From Aplectana chamaeleonis (Eukaryota; Nematoda; Chromadorea; Rhabditida; Cosmocercidae), in assembly GCA_029168955.1 (NCBI GenBank), contig JAPDOI010001336.1, positions 1 to 64,000 on the forward strand: a stretch of DNA of 64,000 bases, in the 5' to 3' direction. The position numbers and the translations under genes were made by a program. Below the pieces are notes generated by a model that had not been told where the DNA came from, ran no database searches, and was given only the letters and a program-made list of their open reading frames with translations. Shown here one piece after another: positions 1 to 13,790 of this stretch. Position 1 is the stretch's first letter, and every line of letters begins with the position of its first letter.

Positions 1-2168
1 GCCAGAGGGCTGGGCACGCGTCCCGGAGGTAACCTTAGAGGGTGCATATTAGACGCGTTGCAGAGAGGGCAAAGGAGTTGCCTAAACCGAACACCAAAAA
101 GAGGCGAAGTGCATGTTCTGCTCGAATTTCAGGAAAAAAATAGTATCGCACTATTCTTCTAAATTGTCATATCTTCTTCTCCGCTTTTTAGAGTCGAACA
201 GAAAAAGAATTCAAATTATTGATAGAGATGCAGGTTGTGTTCGCAATAATTCATAGTTGCTGTCAAAGTTTGTTTCGATGAAGGATTTAACACTACTTCC
301 TTGTTATCTTGTAGCAAGTAAGGATTGATGTGGTGTCATGTTTCTTTGATGCAAGGTTCATTGGGATTACGCGGGTGGCTCACCGATTCGAGGCAAAGAT
401 ACTAAGACAGCGCCCAGTGAAAACTACTTCATTCAAGTTCAAAAGAAGATTAGCGAACTAGATGTATAGCCTCAGGTCGCTCATTTTTGCAGAGCCAGTC
501 GAAGCAAGGCTATCGGGCTTTATCATGCCAAAATTCCTTCTTTATCACTGTTATACTTTGCAATGACCGACCGTCTCCGCTGCTACTCTGCCCGGACTCA
601 TCTCTAGCAGGCTAGGAAAACTTTTATTTCGACAGTTTAATAGTACAGAGTTAGCACAGTCAGCATCACAACTAGTCAATAGATTTTTATTCATGAGAAT
701 GTGATCTTATGAAGAGAGCCAACTGTAAAAATTGAAGACTGCAAGTTACTATGAAAGAAGCGAATGACCGCTTTCTCCTCATTAAGAAGTACCCTGAGCA
801 TAAGAACCCGAGTTTTAGGTCCACCTTGAATGCCGCGATCCCTATGAAATCATGCATAGCCAGTGTGATCTGGTAGTTTGTCCGCAGCTATACAACGCGC
901 AGCTGGAGTGGGATCGCGCACGCAATATTAATTAAAAAATGTATTTATATTACAGAACGGGAGGAAAATGATTGAAACTGGAGTAAATTCAAGCAGGCAG
1001 AAATAGGATTCTTTCAATGTAGCGACAGTATAGAAATTTAATGTAAACAAACTATGTTGGAGCAGAGTGAATTTTTGGACGTGATAAGGTTGATTCAAAT
1101 GAACCTTAGTTGATTAAAAACACCCATAAACATGAGAACTAAGAGCATTACAGAGAAAGATGAGAATCCTGGCAAACATTTTAATGAGACAAATGATAGG
1201 TTTGATATTCACATGTGATTTAAGGACCTTAAAACTCGTCCCGGTTTTGTCTCGGTTTTGTCCGGTTTTCGGAGGTAAAACCGGGACGAGATAAGGGTCC
1301 TTCCAAACTCTATTGGTAAAACCGGTCCCATTGATGCTACAAAATGTTTGCCAGATTCTCCTGCTCTCACAATGTCCTTTGCTCTCAGTTTAATGCTAGT
1401 TTTGATCAACTAGAGTTCGTTTGAATGAACCCAAATATTACGTTTAAATATTTACACCTGCTCTAACTGTTTATTTACATTAAATTTCATAAAATGGGTA
1501 CATCCAGAATAGACTACCTTTACCATCTCTCATTTCCTTCAGTTTCAAACTCCTTTTCTCCTCTCCCGTTCTGTTATAAATATTACATTTTTTATTAATA
1601 TTGTGTGCGCGTCCATTCCCGTGTGCGCTGTGTAGCTCGCATGTACAAACACCGTGTATCGCACGGTAAGCCGATTTTTAAGGGATTGCGGCATTCTAGG
1701 GAGTGGCAGTAAAATTTTGGTTTTACTCCTCACGAATCACATGAATCCTCAACATTGTTCCACAACACAAAATAGTTCTGATTTCCACATCAGAACAATC
1801 AAACACACAGATTAACTAATCCTTCATAGGTTTATAGAAAGCATTCTGAGCAGGAAACATTAGTTATCGCAATAGTAGTAGTTATGTTGTTGGTAATTGT
1901 TCAATTGTTTTGTATTGAAAAATGCTTTATCTTTTGTAATAAGTTCAGAAATTACACTACCCTTTTTTGTTGCCATATTCGGAATTTCTTTCTCTATTCA
2001 GTGCTTTTTATATTCTTGTTTATCAAAATCAGGAAGTCAAGATCATGGCTGTTGAACTATTCCGGAAAAACAGCCGATTTCGATTTCCGCATAAGGGGTG
2101 CCTAAAAATTACCGAGCTAAGGGTGCATATTCAGAAGTGCGCCATGCCGGGACATGTGCCCAGCCCTG
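1..2168. mobile_element. hAT-like element, copy A
   Basis: This is the counterpart of the element at 21,036-23,124. The left end is the degraded terminal repeat at the first bases of the window (GGGCTGGGCACGCGTCCCGG). The right end is GGACATGTGCCCAGCCCTG at about 2,150-2,168. The internal palindrome around 1,210-1,300 (CCGGTTTT repeats and their complement) is present but broken by small insertions. No transposase is visible, so it is non-autonomous. Confidence 0.6.
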
Positions 2169-5100
2169 GCTTTAGCTGCTAACAATGGTGCCTCCAGAAT
2201 CGCTCAGAGACCTACTACCAACCCAGTTACGGTTCCTCAAAGATTGTGAATCATAGCGGCGAGAAATTCGTGAGACGAGTTGTCTCGGGCCTGTTGTTTT
2301 TCCCAAATCAGTCGCAAGTCATTGCGCTGGAGCAGGTTACAATCAGTATGAAGTTAGGACCGATGGGGCACAAATGGAAGAACGTAGATTTTGATCAAAC
2401 AAGTCCGTGGCTAGTCTCGTCCTCATTGATCACAAACTTTGAAGGGAGCGGAGCGAATGGGTGCTATTTGGGGGGGCGTAAAGGGAGAGTGGGATGCTCG
2501 ATTTTTCTCGCTTATCTCTAAAGAGATCTCCGCGTTTGGCAGCAGGGTTGCTTCCTGCTACACAGCGGTTGGACCATCATATCAAATTTTACCCACGAGA
2601 TTGAACTGTGTATTTCAGGCATCATACCATTCAATACACACGGTATTCGACGTTCCTCGTTTGAAGTCAACGCTTCACTTTATACTTTCCTTGTTAGTAA
2701 TTGTGTGTGACCGGCAGAGCTTGGGACCCCAGCGGTGAGTGCCAGGCCGGCGGTAGTCCAGTGGCTGCAGCTGGTTACAGATTACCGAAAACCTTAAGCT
2801 TTATTGAAGACAACAAATGTGTTTGCCGTAGAAATTGAGTTGAATGGAATAGAATGTACAGCCGTCATGATTCAAACAAACACAAGCTGATTATGGATTA
2901 AACTCCTCATAACTCTGACATCGCACTTTTCGTGAAGTTTCGCCCAAGTTGACGTCTTTGCAAGCCATATCGTCTATGTGATTGGCCGAAAGATGAAAGA
3001 AATTGACGGCAAACTGAAATAGTTGGAAATTAGAAGACATCAGTTGTGGATTAAGGGATGAGCAGAATAAAAATTTTGAATTTTCGGAAATCGGAACTCG
3101 GCAATCGAAACAAATTAAATTTTCGGAAATCGAAAATCGGCAATAGAAAAAGTTTCGAAATTTCGGAAATGCATAAGCGGAATTCCGGGGAAAAGCCGGA
3201 AAGCTGCGGAAATCGGAAGTTCGGAAATCAATCGGAACACATAGAGTATACGGTGCTGCTGGGATCTAAATATGCCTGTTCCCTGGACCCTCGGGTTAAA
3301 AGCATACTTCATTATCTTATCCTCATAATTCCTTCAGATACTTTTCCATCCTGGACCCTAGATCATTACGAAAGAAATTCTTTATTCTATACTCACACAT
3401 TTTGGGGGAGTGGGAAGTTCCCGAGGGACAATGAGACCTGATTTGGTCAGTTATCTGATTCGGTCGAGGGAGAGGGCGGACGTGTCCCCAGAAGGAATTA
3501 GAGATCCGGGATACGTCTCGCTCCTCCCCTCGTTCTTTCTTCTTGACCTGAATTGATAGTCGACCAAATAAGGTCGTTATCATTCATTATATCATTCAGT
3601 ACCCACAACACCTTTGAATTATACACAACGATACAGGCGTTCAGGAAACACAGTCAACTCGGGGGAGAACAAGGGAAGTTCCCTCAACGGTTGTCCCCTT
3701 GGCCTCCCAGGTACATGATGAACGCAGAAGCAAAGCAAAGTCGCTACGGGATATACGGTGATGGCAGGCGGGGCGAAGCTTGACCGCGAGGTGGTCTCCC
3801 ACTCCGCGTGTTGAGGGAGTAGATTCGCCATCTCAAAGAGACTAGCGTAAGGCATTTCTGTCTGGATTTCAGAGGGCTAATTAGCTTCTCTACAACCCTT
3901 TGGGTTCAGAGTGGCAATACTTTTGCACTGATCGCAGTTTATCAGGAACAGGAGACTGTCCGAAAACAGCGAGTTCTAGCAAGCTGAATTTTGATCAATC
4001 ATTGAATAATGGGAAGATCTGCAGTTCCGGAAGGTCGTGGAAGACTCCTGCAGTCGGGAGAGAACAATAGAACTCCTGCTGTAGAACTTCCCTATTACTC
4101 ATGACGTCCTGTCGAGACGTCCTTCGCACTCCCCCAATTCGATAGACCCCAGTTGTTTTAGAGGGAAGTTCTGCTGTCAGTTCTCTCGGAATCTTCCCCA
4201 CGAATATCTGAGTAGGGATCCCATCAGGGACGATAATTGTGACTAGAGACATTAAGATTTTTAACGCATCACTACGGGCTTTTTTTCTGGTGTCATGAGC
4301 GAACGACTAATTATATATAAAGAAAAGGAAAAAGAATTCCTCAAGAAATCCAGCAAACCCAGTGGAGGGATCACAGGTAACTTCCACCCATATATCGCTG
4401 CAGTTTGTTGTTCGGCATATGTACATATCACAGCACTGATCGTCCGATACTTTTCGTTCAGCAGTACTGAAGGTTGGCCCAAACATGGCGCCATGTGTTA
4501 CAACATACGTACACCGAGTTTGCGCCAACACTTCACCAGGAACACGCAAAGGGTCAGGTGTGATCCGTGTAAAGGTGATACATACATAATTTTATGTCGT
4601 GCAGGATATAGACCATAACATGCGCATTATTTTTCCTAACAAAGCAGCTCTCAACCTTGTTATATCAATATTATGGCCCCAAGACACACCCAGCCAGCAG
4701 TACCGGTGTCGCTTCGCGTGCTAAATGCCAAAGCCTTTACACCTCACAAATGGTGAAACTTAGGTTTTTTTTCGAAAGACGTCCTCTTATTAATTCTGAT
4801 AGTCCCTGAGAAATTTTCCTGCTGGAAAAAAACCTCTACACGTTGTGGAATCAAAATAAGGTCTTTGAAGTCAGAAGCCGGAGGATCGTCTCCGCGTAGA
4901 AACATTCTGCAGGCTACATTGTTAATCATCTGTATTAAAAAAAAACTCAAAAAAAGTTGTTCAGAAGTATATCCTAGAAAGTATATCTTGAAAAAGCCTT
5001 TATGCAGAGAGGACTGTTAGTAGTTCCAGATGTGCAAGAATCTTCACCAGTTTTCATGTCAAGTCGCCATTTCAATGCAAAGAGTCGTGTCGCAGCAAGC

Positions 5101-8100
5101 CTGGACCAGTCGTGCTAAACCCAATCAGGTAAGGTTCTAGAGGCCGATGGTATACATTGCGACATTTGCGGTCGCGTGGCTCTGCAACAGCGGCGGCTGA
5201 CCCCTCGCCCTTTAAATCTGCTTCGGCTGTAATGCAGAGTTACTTAGCGCTGCAACAGCGACAGCGGCAACGGCTGTTAGCATTGGCAGCATGTCAGCCC
5301 TCCGCAAGAAACTTTCGCCGCGACGGACGTAATGCGACAACTGTTCCCGCATTGACGGTCAATGCCATGTCTGCTCCGATGCTGGTCCCGCGCCACGATT
5401 TGTTAGCCAAATGTCATGACTGTCGTTCATGACAAAAAGAACAATGTACAACTGGCATTGATCCTAGCACACCTTTCGCGACGCGCGACAGTGCCTATAT
5501 ATCATATCGACTTTGGTCGGCGTCGACTTAGATGACGGACATTATAAGCATGTTGTCTGTCGCCCGTCGCGGAAGTATGCACTGGGTATCCCTAAGCACG
5601 CCATTGGTATACTTCAGCGACACAGCCGGTCGCCTAAGGCGAAGGTTTCACGGCGACGAAGTTCTTCCGTTGTCGCTGCATTGAATTCACGCGCTTTCGC
5701 GTACTGGAAATTTCCACACACGCGCATCTGCACAACAAACAAAAAATCGATTGGCATGGTTATGCCATCACAGTTTTATGTGGGATTCCCGTGACATCTC
5801 TGAATTGTTTTCACTTTCGCCACAATGTGTGTGGAGTAAGTGCGAGGCAAAGTGCGCTATGACGAATGGTGAGGTAGAAGCGAAAATCTAGAAGTTGTCA
5901 TAGAAGAGGCCAAAATACGTCGGCTTGGGATATAACTATTCATGGCATTCTGCACAGTCTAGAAAAAATTTGTAGATAAAAGAACGATTTGTAAGTAATC
6001 GAGTGGGATAATGACAGCACATAAACACCCAATTGGAAAAAAACTGCAGGTGAACAATTGAACCGAAACGTAAAAAAACTATAATGTCTTTTGATGTCAC
6101 TATGCTGTCCATGATACGATGCCAAAAAATCACAGAAAACAGCGTGGAAATTGGTTGACTTCTGTCGAGTCTAGGGCAGCCAGCGACAGCCCGTCGCTGT
6201 GCGCAACCACAGAAACGGACCGCCGTTGCGGCATACCGCGATGCCAGGGTTAGCGTAACTTTGAAAACTAGTAACACCCCTCAACAACTTTGTTCCCGCG
6301 ATCAGGCGGCATGCAAACTGATCTCGCATGCCGACCCCGTTTATAGCGCCATGAATGGTGCTGGTCCCGACGCGATGAGGGATATTTTTATTTATTTATT
6401 TGCATGGTCGTTGTAGAGAGACAATCGTTCGAAAATATAGTGAAAGAGATATAATACTACAGGAAACATTCAATCACTCAAGTCATCATCGAAGAATACA
6501 CGAAAATCACATAGACTTGGCTGAAACTATGACTTTCTGCGTCAAAATAATCATGGCTTAAGAATAGTTGTGTTCGAAACCTGTCGCTGCAGTGACAGGA
6601 GGGTATACCAATGGCCTAACAGTATATCCAATCACCTCGACGCGACGCCTGCCACCAAGGAATCGGGGTGTCTATGTAGAGTAAGTCGCCTTCTACTGCA
6701 TCCAGTGAAGGGAGAAGCATAAAATTACATGAAAAGGCTCATTCATAGCAGGTCGCTTCGACCAGTCGCAACACTGCCAGCAGTTACATGAAACCCATCA
6801 GCGCCAACAGATCTTGCATTGACTTGCGACGGTTTTGGAACAGTTCTCTGTTTCCAGTCGCGCTGGCCGAGCGACTGGGGTATTTGCGAATAGTTGGTCG
6901 AAGCGACCTGCTCGATTTTGTTGAGGTTGCTTCGACTAATCGCGTCGCTTTCAGGCAGATGAAAGCAATTCGTTTTAATTGACATTTGGTCGCAGATCTT
7001 TCGCCCACAACCTTGTGTATGTGGCGCAAAATTGCAGACGTCACAGTTCACTCTGCATAAAATACGGCATGTGAAAGAGAAAACGAGTATATTTTATACA
7101 TTTACGATTATAGAGATGTGAAAATTTAATGGCTTAGAAGGCTACCGATAAATCATCACATTTCATACAGAGCTTCTAGCAATTACGAACTTAGTTTGTA
7201 GTTTTATGTTGCTATTCAAGAAAATTCCCGCATCCCATCGTCGATTTCAGAAACCATTTTTTTGTTGGAAAACTATGCAAGACCAATTCATCTAGGAGAT
7301 AAAGGCACTAAAGTCACAAAAAAACAGGAAGAACCAGCAAAAGCCGAGAAAAAAAAAGTGTTTTCTTCGGCATTGTCCGTAATTGTCCTGTCTTTTTTAC
7401 GCGAAATTGCGCTCGGCTCCGACTCGAAATCCAGTGGACGAAGCTGATTTCAGTATCGCGGCAATGGAGCGATTTCCAGATCGCGCCAGTAATAAGTTGG
7501 TCGCTTCTGACTTCAATTCCCCGAAGCGACCAGCTATGAATAGGGGCTTAAAGGCAGCACACACGCTCGCAGACATGGTCGAGATCATCAGCGCATAATA
7601 GGCCCGCACGGCCCCTGCCATCGTCGGTCAACGACGTTTGAAGCGCTGAAAACCATCCAGGATCACAGTATTTGACCATCCCTGTCAACGCACGCCCGTA
7701 TTTCACACCCCTTCGAGTAATAGAATGTAAGTTGTAAACTTGAGAAAACATGCTTGATGAGCCTGAGAGTGACATAGCACTGCAAATGGGAGTGCACGAG
7801 AGAAACAACTCGATTTACCTGATATTGGATGTACTGTTGTTGTACTGATGGATGGATCTCTCCACTTTCCAAAAAGCCATCCGGAGTAGAGCGGCACTTT
7901 CTGGGAAAGTGGATGAGGATTTATGGGCGCTTTAGACAGGTAATATTCAAGTAAATCAGGAGCTGTTTTTATATCGTGATACTCCCCTTTGATAGTGCTG
8001 ATTCTAAGTTATCACATGTTTTCTCAAGTTCAACTTTCATTCTGTTACTCAAAGGGTGTGGCGAATACGGGCGTGCATGACCAGGGATGGTCAAACACCG

Positions 8101-8750
8101 TCATCCCGGATGGTTTTCAGCCACGCTTCAACATCGTTCACGGTATGGCATAGGGGCCGTGCACGCCTATTTATGGCTAACGATATCTCGACCATGTACT
8201 TGCGAGCGTACCTGCTTTACCTTTATTCACGATAAAATCGTTTTTCTGCTTCTCCGCGCTCATCTTGAAGACGGTCCCATGACTGCGATTTCCAGTGATG
8301 TTCTTGGAATCGTAGCAAGACCTTCTAGGAACAGAGTTATGGTCCCTCCAAATTCCAGGCTGGGGAGCATGGTGGACGAGTTATCCGAGGCTTGTAACTT
8401 CCATTCTTTACAGCCCGTGTATGCATGAGCTGACCTGAGTAAAGAGAAAAGGATTGAGAATAAAGCGAAGAACGGGGGCTATTGATCCAGAAGTTCATCG
8501 CTCATCTCACAATCTCGAGCATTCATTTGTTCACGCGTCAGTGGGCGTGAAGAGTGTATCTGGGTGTGACATTTGCTGACGGGTGTCAACGTTTTGGGGC
8601 CATGCACGGGACCGTTCCAAGCTCAATTTTCTTAGTTTTTCAACGTTAGGAGTTGCGCTAGGCCCGGCAGCTGTCGATCTCACCAAAAATCTGATACGAT
8701 GGTTTTTATCGTGGAACACTATACATGGGCATTCGACCCGAGTTTTCGAT
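2169..8750. other. Gene-free mosaic of copy A
   Basis: This stretch corresponds to 23,125-29,225 in copy B: the right half of a TTAA-type MITE, a CGGAAAT-rich hAT end near 3,055, a broken version of the 29-bp hairpin near 3,465-3,560, a foldback near 4,440-4,580, GTCGC-rich DNA (about 5.1-7.6 kb) and a TTAA-type MITE at about 8,225-8,720. All open frames are short and are not shared in frame between copies A and B, which argues against coding. Confidence 0.6.
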
Positions 8751-9230
8751 TGAATGAATAATTCGAATACGGCCATTTCAAAAATTCCGAATATAATGGA
8801 TACATTCGAATAATGCCTTTTTAAAAATCTCCGAAGAAATGAATATATTCGAGATAAAGGGGTTTTCAAAATTCCCGAATAAATGCATATATTCGAATAA
8901 GGCGTTTTCAAAAATCCCGAATAAATGAATATATTCGAATAAGGCGTTTTCAGAATTCCCGAATAAATGATTACATTCGAATAATACCTTTTAGAAAATT
9001 CCCTGAATATAAATGAATACATTCATGAATAGGCTGCCTTCCAAAAATCCCGAATTAAAATGAATAACATTCGAATAAAGCCTTTCAAAAATTTCCGAAT
9101 GAATGAATACATTCTCGAATTAAGGCGCTTTCGAAATTCCCGAATAAATGAATATATCTCGAAAAAGTCCCGACCAACTATCTTCGAATATTCGAATCCT
9201 ATTCGAATATTCGAAGAATATTCGACATTT
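8750..9230. repeat. 42-bp satellite, copy A (frame-broken)
   Basis: Tandem units built on CGAATAAATGAATATATTCG correspond to the regular array at 29,225-29,640. Here the 42-base spacing is disturbed by scattered inserted bases, so the open frames seen in copy B are lost. Confidence 0.8.
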
Positions 9231-9432
9231 CGAAATCAAGGTCAATATCACCTCCGGAACTTCGACTTCCGAAGAAACTAGGAGACTGTTTTTATCGTGA
9301 ACTACCTTCAAGACGGGGAACGCACTAACAAGGAAACTACTAATAGCACAAATTGGCAGTCCGCACATAAACCGTAGGTACTTTCTAGAACCACTTTGAA
9401 TGCTTAGGGCCGAATATGCCCTTCACAGCTGC

Positions 9433-10840
9433 CTACTCAGAAAAATAAGGAAAACAAAGTTACTTGTAATATAAATGTAACTTACTTAGAATGTCTTCAA
9501 GTAACTTACATTTATATTACATGTATTTTATACAATATATTGGAGACATATGTAACTTAAATATATTTTACATGTAAGTTACACTTTTGTTACATGTCAC
9601 CTACATTTTGAATTTTTCACTATAGGTGGCCATCACGTGACGCAGGACAAACACGCGACGCAGAGGGCGCGGTCCCAGACCACACACTACACAAAAAATG
9701 CTGTGCTAGTGATTCCCTGATGGTGTGGCGTCAACTCATAGAAAAATGAAAACAAGTTACTTGCAACATAAAGGCCGAAAACAAGTTACTTGTAACATAT
9801 CCTGAGCTGATGTAAGTTACTTATGACTTGTCTCATGTCATGTAACTTAACATGCTTAACCTATCGGCAGGATACTGCGTGTGGTCCGCCTCTGATATGT
9901 TACATGTATCTCAAATGATCTAGAGATCAGTCGCATATTAACTCACATCGGCTCAGATATGTTACATAAGTAACTTGTTTTCGTTTTCTGATAGAACACT
10001 GCGTGCAGTTCGCCTCCGATAATTTACATGTGACTTGAATGGCACAATATAAGTCGCAAGTAACCTTAAATCGGCCACGAGAAAGATGTTTCCAAGGGGA
10101 TGTACGTATGTACTTCGCGAAAGTTCAGCCCCTGGCGACTGGCGTTTGCTGTGGATTCTTTTGCCCAGGTTGATGATGTACTTGACCCAATATCAGCAGT
10201 GAAAGCCCCCCACAGCATTTTTGCTTAGATTATTGTGGTCTGAGACGCATGGCGTCGCGTCAATAACATCAGCGATTTAAGTTACATGTAATATAAATGT
10301 ATGTTACATGTAATATAAAATGTAAGCTACTCTCGAAGACATTACAAGTCAGTTACATTTAAATAACAAGTAACTTGTTTTGATTTTTCTGAGAAGTAAG
10401 CTCAAACTTGGGTAATTGAACTCAACAACAACGCCAGTCGTAAGCTCCTGACCCCGCGAGTGCGTCATACATCAACCTTGGAAATATCTTTTTGGCCAAT
10501 TTAAGTTACTATGCGACTTATATTAAATGCCATTTAAGTTACATGCAACATACCGGAGGCGCAGTGCACGCAGGATCCTCTCGGAAATCGAGAACAAAGT
10601 TACTTGTAACATATCCTAAGTTGGATGTAAGTTACTTGCGACTTATCTCAAGTCATTTAAGTTACATATGTAACATATCGGAGGCGCACCGCACGCAGAG
10701 ATATCCGCCGATATGTTACATGTAACTAAATGACCTGAGATAAGTCGCAAGTAACTACATCGGCTCAGGATATGTTAGCAAGTAACTTGTTTTCGGCACT
10801 TTATGTTACAAGTAACTCGTTTTCATTTCTTCTGAGTAGT
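9433..10840. repeat. GTTACTTGTAAC palindrome element, copy A
   Basis: It begins with CTACTCAGAAAAAT and ends with ATTTCTTCTGAGTAGT, which are inverted ends. In between, AAGTTACTTGTAACATA and AAGTTACATGTAACATA palindromes recur many times, separated by GGAGGCGCACCGCACGCAG-type GC-rich spacers. It has the same organisation as 29,873-31,207. No protein is evident. Confidence 0.75.
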
Positions 10841-12123
10841 CACTCTGAAAAAAAAATCTGTAATAGGCATTCTTCTTCCGTTTCGCATACCTATTGTACC
10901 ATCCAAAAACGCATACTTATTCTTTTCAGAGATGCTGAAAACGGTCAATCGTGTTCAGCGTACACAAAACAACCCCTGGGACAAAGCGTGGGCAAAAGCA
11001 CTTTTTCCAGAGCTTTCACGAAGTGATACCATTTCCCACATGTACCAATTTTCCGGTTGAGCGTTAGACTAAATCAAGTAGGGCTTCAGAAAGCGTTGAA
11101 GAAAAACTTATTCCAGATTTGGACCTTAGAATTCCCCTAGAGGTGGTGATGGTGGTGGGGGGGGGGGAGGTTGGTTTTGGGGTGCTGATCACGATAGCTG
11201 GAGGTTTCTTTGTCGATTGTCGACTAAATTCGTTTGAAGCTTCTCATCGGGAGGGAAATTTGATGGGCAAAAATGCGACTTTTGGATGTTTCCGAGCGCT
11301 ACGATGTTGTTCAATCATTGTTTCTTTGAGGGTTATTTGTAGTGATCAACGCGTATCTGATGCAGTATATCGATTTTTGACAGCTTGCGGTAGATTACGG
11401 TGGGTATGCGGTAAAGTTTGGTTAGTCTCGGATTTGACTCAAAATTGCTATGCAGGAGGTAATTCGGGGTGCCTGAATGCGAATTCCATGCCGATGGTGG
11501 TTGAGAGATCGCCGCGACGAACGCACACGTGGCACACACGCAAGCGAGGAGGTAGTGATAGTCATGACAGACATCGATCAAGTAGATATCACACGTTAGA
11601 TCGCTGCGTCGCGGCTATCTCTCGCCCAGTGATCGACGATACACATATTGCCCCCAAAGCAAATTACAATATTCAGTGGAAAAAGGTGATGAGCATCAAG
11701 ATAGCAGAGTATTCGAAAAGAAGAGAGGAGAAAAAAGCGCGGCAGAGAGAAATTTCTGCAGAATGTGAGTTTGAGTTACATTACTTGTTCTTCGCTTCTC
11801 ATGTTTAATTCCCTTATATTATGCGTTTCGTAGTATGTGTATACAGAATCAATTACAGAAATTCGAAAAGAAAGGAGACCAGTGACGGAGGTGCTGAAAA
11901 TCCCGGAGGAGATTGAAGCTTAACTAAACTAGCTCCCACAATGGGGGACAGGGGGCGAGCCACACTTTCGTGGATACCCTCTATCCCACGCATTGCGGCG
12001 TAATGACGCATAAAAATAATGGGAGCAGGAGAACACACTATTGATTTCGCGGAGGCGGCCCGGCGCCAATGGGCGACGGCTACTCAGAAAAATGAAAACA
12101 AGTTACTTGTCACATAAAAGCAC
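10841..12123. repeat. Dispersed repeat region, copy A
   Basis: It contains a G-rich run near 11,155-11,167 and a dispersed repeat unit (GGTGCTGATCACGA ... GATTACGGTGGGTATGCGGTA) that recurs at 31.5 kb and 53.8-54.2 kb. A 229-codon open stretch at 11,119-11,808 crosses this repeat. It is not preserved in copy B, where the frame is broken, so I do not call it a gene. Confidence 0.6.
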
Positions 12124-12218
12124 GAACGCGACTTTTGACGATTTCGAGAATCCTACGATGAATTTGCCAGCCGAACGCGACTTTTGACGATTTCGAGAAT
12201 CCTACGATGAAATCGCCT
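12124..12218. repeat. Two tandem units of about 48 bp
   Basis: The motif CGCGACTTTTGACGATTTCG followed by AGAATCCTACGATGAA occurs twice in tandem, directly at the point where homology between the two large copies ends. It resembles part of the dispersed repeat seen at 11.28 and 53.9 kb. Confidence 0.75.
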
Positions 12219-12236
12219 TGAAACCTCTAAATAATA

Positions 12237-13030
12237 CAATACCCGCGCTAAGCTTTGTAAAAACGGGGAGCATTTGCCAAACTTGAAAAAAAAAGCGTTT
12301 GATGCTTGTAACATTCTTCAACAAAGACATTTTTGGATTCTGAAAACGCCATCATATTCACAGCTCAAATTTCTACATAATAATATACATAGTGGGCCGA
12401 AGTTCCCTAAAATCGATTTGTTTTCGAGTGAAATTGTTTTTGCGGCCCTTTCACAAAAACGTCGCGCGCCGTAAGGTGCGGAGAAACTTTGAGTAGTAAT
12501 TGTACAGTTAGTAGAAGAGCAATCTCTATGTTTTCTTTGTTAATTAGATGAAGGTGGGGCAATCTCGAGGTCAGTGCGGATTGAATTTTTCAAATCCTTC
12601 ATTGAACACGCTCGGAAGCTTCCTGAAAAAATCGGACTTTTGTTGCGAAAGCCCCAGACTGATAAATGAAGGATTTTGAAAATTCAATCTGCACGAATCT
12701 CGAGATAGCCCCACTTTCATCTAATTTACGAAGAAAACATAGAGATTGCTCTTCTATTACTTCTACAATTACTATTCGAAGTTTCGCCGCACCTTGCCGC
12801 GCGCGACATTCTTGTCAAACGACCGCAAAAACAATTTTACTCGAAAACAAAGCGATTTTAGAGAACTTCGCTTCACAATATACATTATTATGTGGGAATT
12901 TGATCTGTGGACATGATAGCGTTTTCAGAATCCTAAAACGTTTTTGTTCAAAAAAGTTACTCGCATCGAGCGCTTTTTTGCCAAGTTTGGCGAATGCTCC
13001 CCGTTTTTACAAAACTTAGCGCGGGTATTG
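12237..13030. mobile_element. 794-bp foldback element flanked by TA
   Basis: The whole element is one long imperfect palindrome. It starts CAATACCCGCGCTAAGCTTT and ends with the reverse complement (AACTTAGCGCGGGTATTG), with arms of about 390 bases meeting near 12,630. TA dinucleotides flank both sides (12,235-12,236 and 13,031-13,032), as expected for a TA-target (Tc1/mariner-type) duplication. No transposase is present, so it would move in trans, if at all. Confidence 0.75.
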
Positions 13031-13102
13031 TATACTGCCTTTATTCGGGAGTGCACAAGCCCCTCTTTTCACCCGCACTCGCTTCTGCAGTATCACACCA
13101 CG

Positions 13103-13627
13103 GCGGCGCGGTCTGTCGTGGCCCTCTCTCATCCAATCTCTCCCGGCCCTTGTGGCAGGCATCGACATTCGTATGACCACCCTCCGATCGTCCGTATGAC
13201 CGGCGATCATGTTCAGAGACGGTGAGTTTTCTTGAAAATTTTCACCGTCTTCAGTTGTTTTGGTATTAATTTAAATACAATCGTAATGGGTAGTGTATAG
13301 ATGAGTCATCGAATCGAAACAGACCATTAATGTTCAGAAAGAACGATTTTTTTTGTTGAAAATAAAGAGAACAATTGTTTTCTCAATTTCTTGGTAGCGA
13401 GAAGGATTGTGTTAAGCTTCGAGTAAACCCTAATCTCTGCCAACACGATGACATTTAAATTAACACCTAAACAACTGAAGACGGTGAAAATTTTGGAAAA
13501 AAAACTCCCCGGCTCTGAACATGATCGGCGGTCATGCGGACGATCGGACGGTGGTCATACGAAGGTCGATGCCTGCCACATGGGGTGAGAGAGATTGGAT
13601 GGGAGAGGGTCATGGCAAACCGCGCCG
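13103..13627. mobile_element. Foldback element with about 177-bp arms
   Basis: The left arm (13,103-13,280) begins GCGCGGTCTGTCGTGGCC and the right arm (13,452-13,627) ends with its imperfect complement. Matching landmarks inside are CCGTCTTCAGTTGTTT on the left and AAACAACTGAAGACGG on the right. The spacer of about 170 bases has no gene. No convincing target duplication was found. Confidence 0.7.
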
Positions 13628-13654
13628 AGTAATGCCAGTTAAAAAACATTAAGC

Positions 13655-13790
13655 CTACCGTAACCTACTGCAACCCTAAGTCCGGCCACAAACAGACCCC
13701 AAAATCGCGTTCAACGCCCTAAATAGCACCCAGTTGAAAGTTTTGAGCCGAATCCGAAAAAAATTTTCTGATTACCTCAAAAATTCCCTG
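13655..13790. repeat. Dispersed repeat fragment
   Basis: The stretch reading CCTACCGTAACCTACTGCAA ... AACAGACCCCAAAATCGCG ... GAGCCGAATCCGAAAAAAAT matches 54,178-54,300 with many substitutions. It is a nematode dispersed repeat fragment with no coding signal. Confidence 0.6.

Larger units (their letters stand above)
1..12126. repeat. Large direct repeat, copy A (noisy copy)
   Basis: This block matches 21,036-32,420 in the same orientation and order almost to the base. The match stops at 12,126, where copy A runs into a CGCGACTTTTGACG repeat and copy B continues into more GTTACTTGTAAC repeat. Its left end is cut by the window edge. Copy A is 12,126 bases against 11,385 in copy B. The excess builds up steadily: about 79 bases by 2.2 kb, 595 by 9.4 kb and 741 at the end. 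It consists mostly of 1-2 base insertions. I see no gene in it. It is either a real, decayed duplication or an unpolished false duplication of copy B; the insertion bias favours the second. Confidence 0.9.

Noticed and set aside
11119..11808. 229-codon plus-strand open frame
   Set aside because: It crosses a dispersed repeat and a poly-G run, has no recognisable domain, and the frame is broken in the other large copy at 31.5-32.1 kb.
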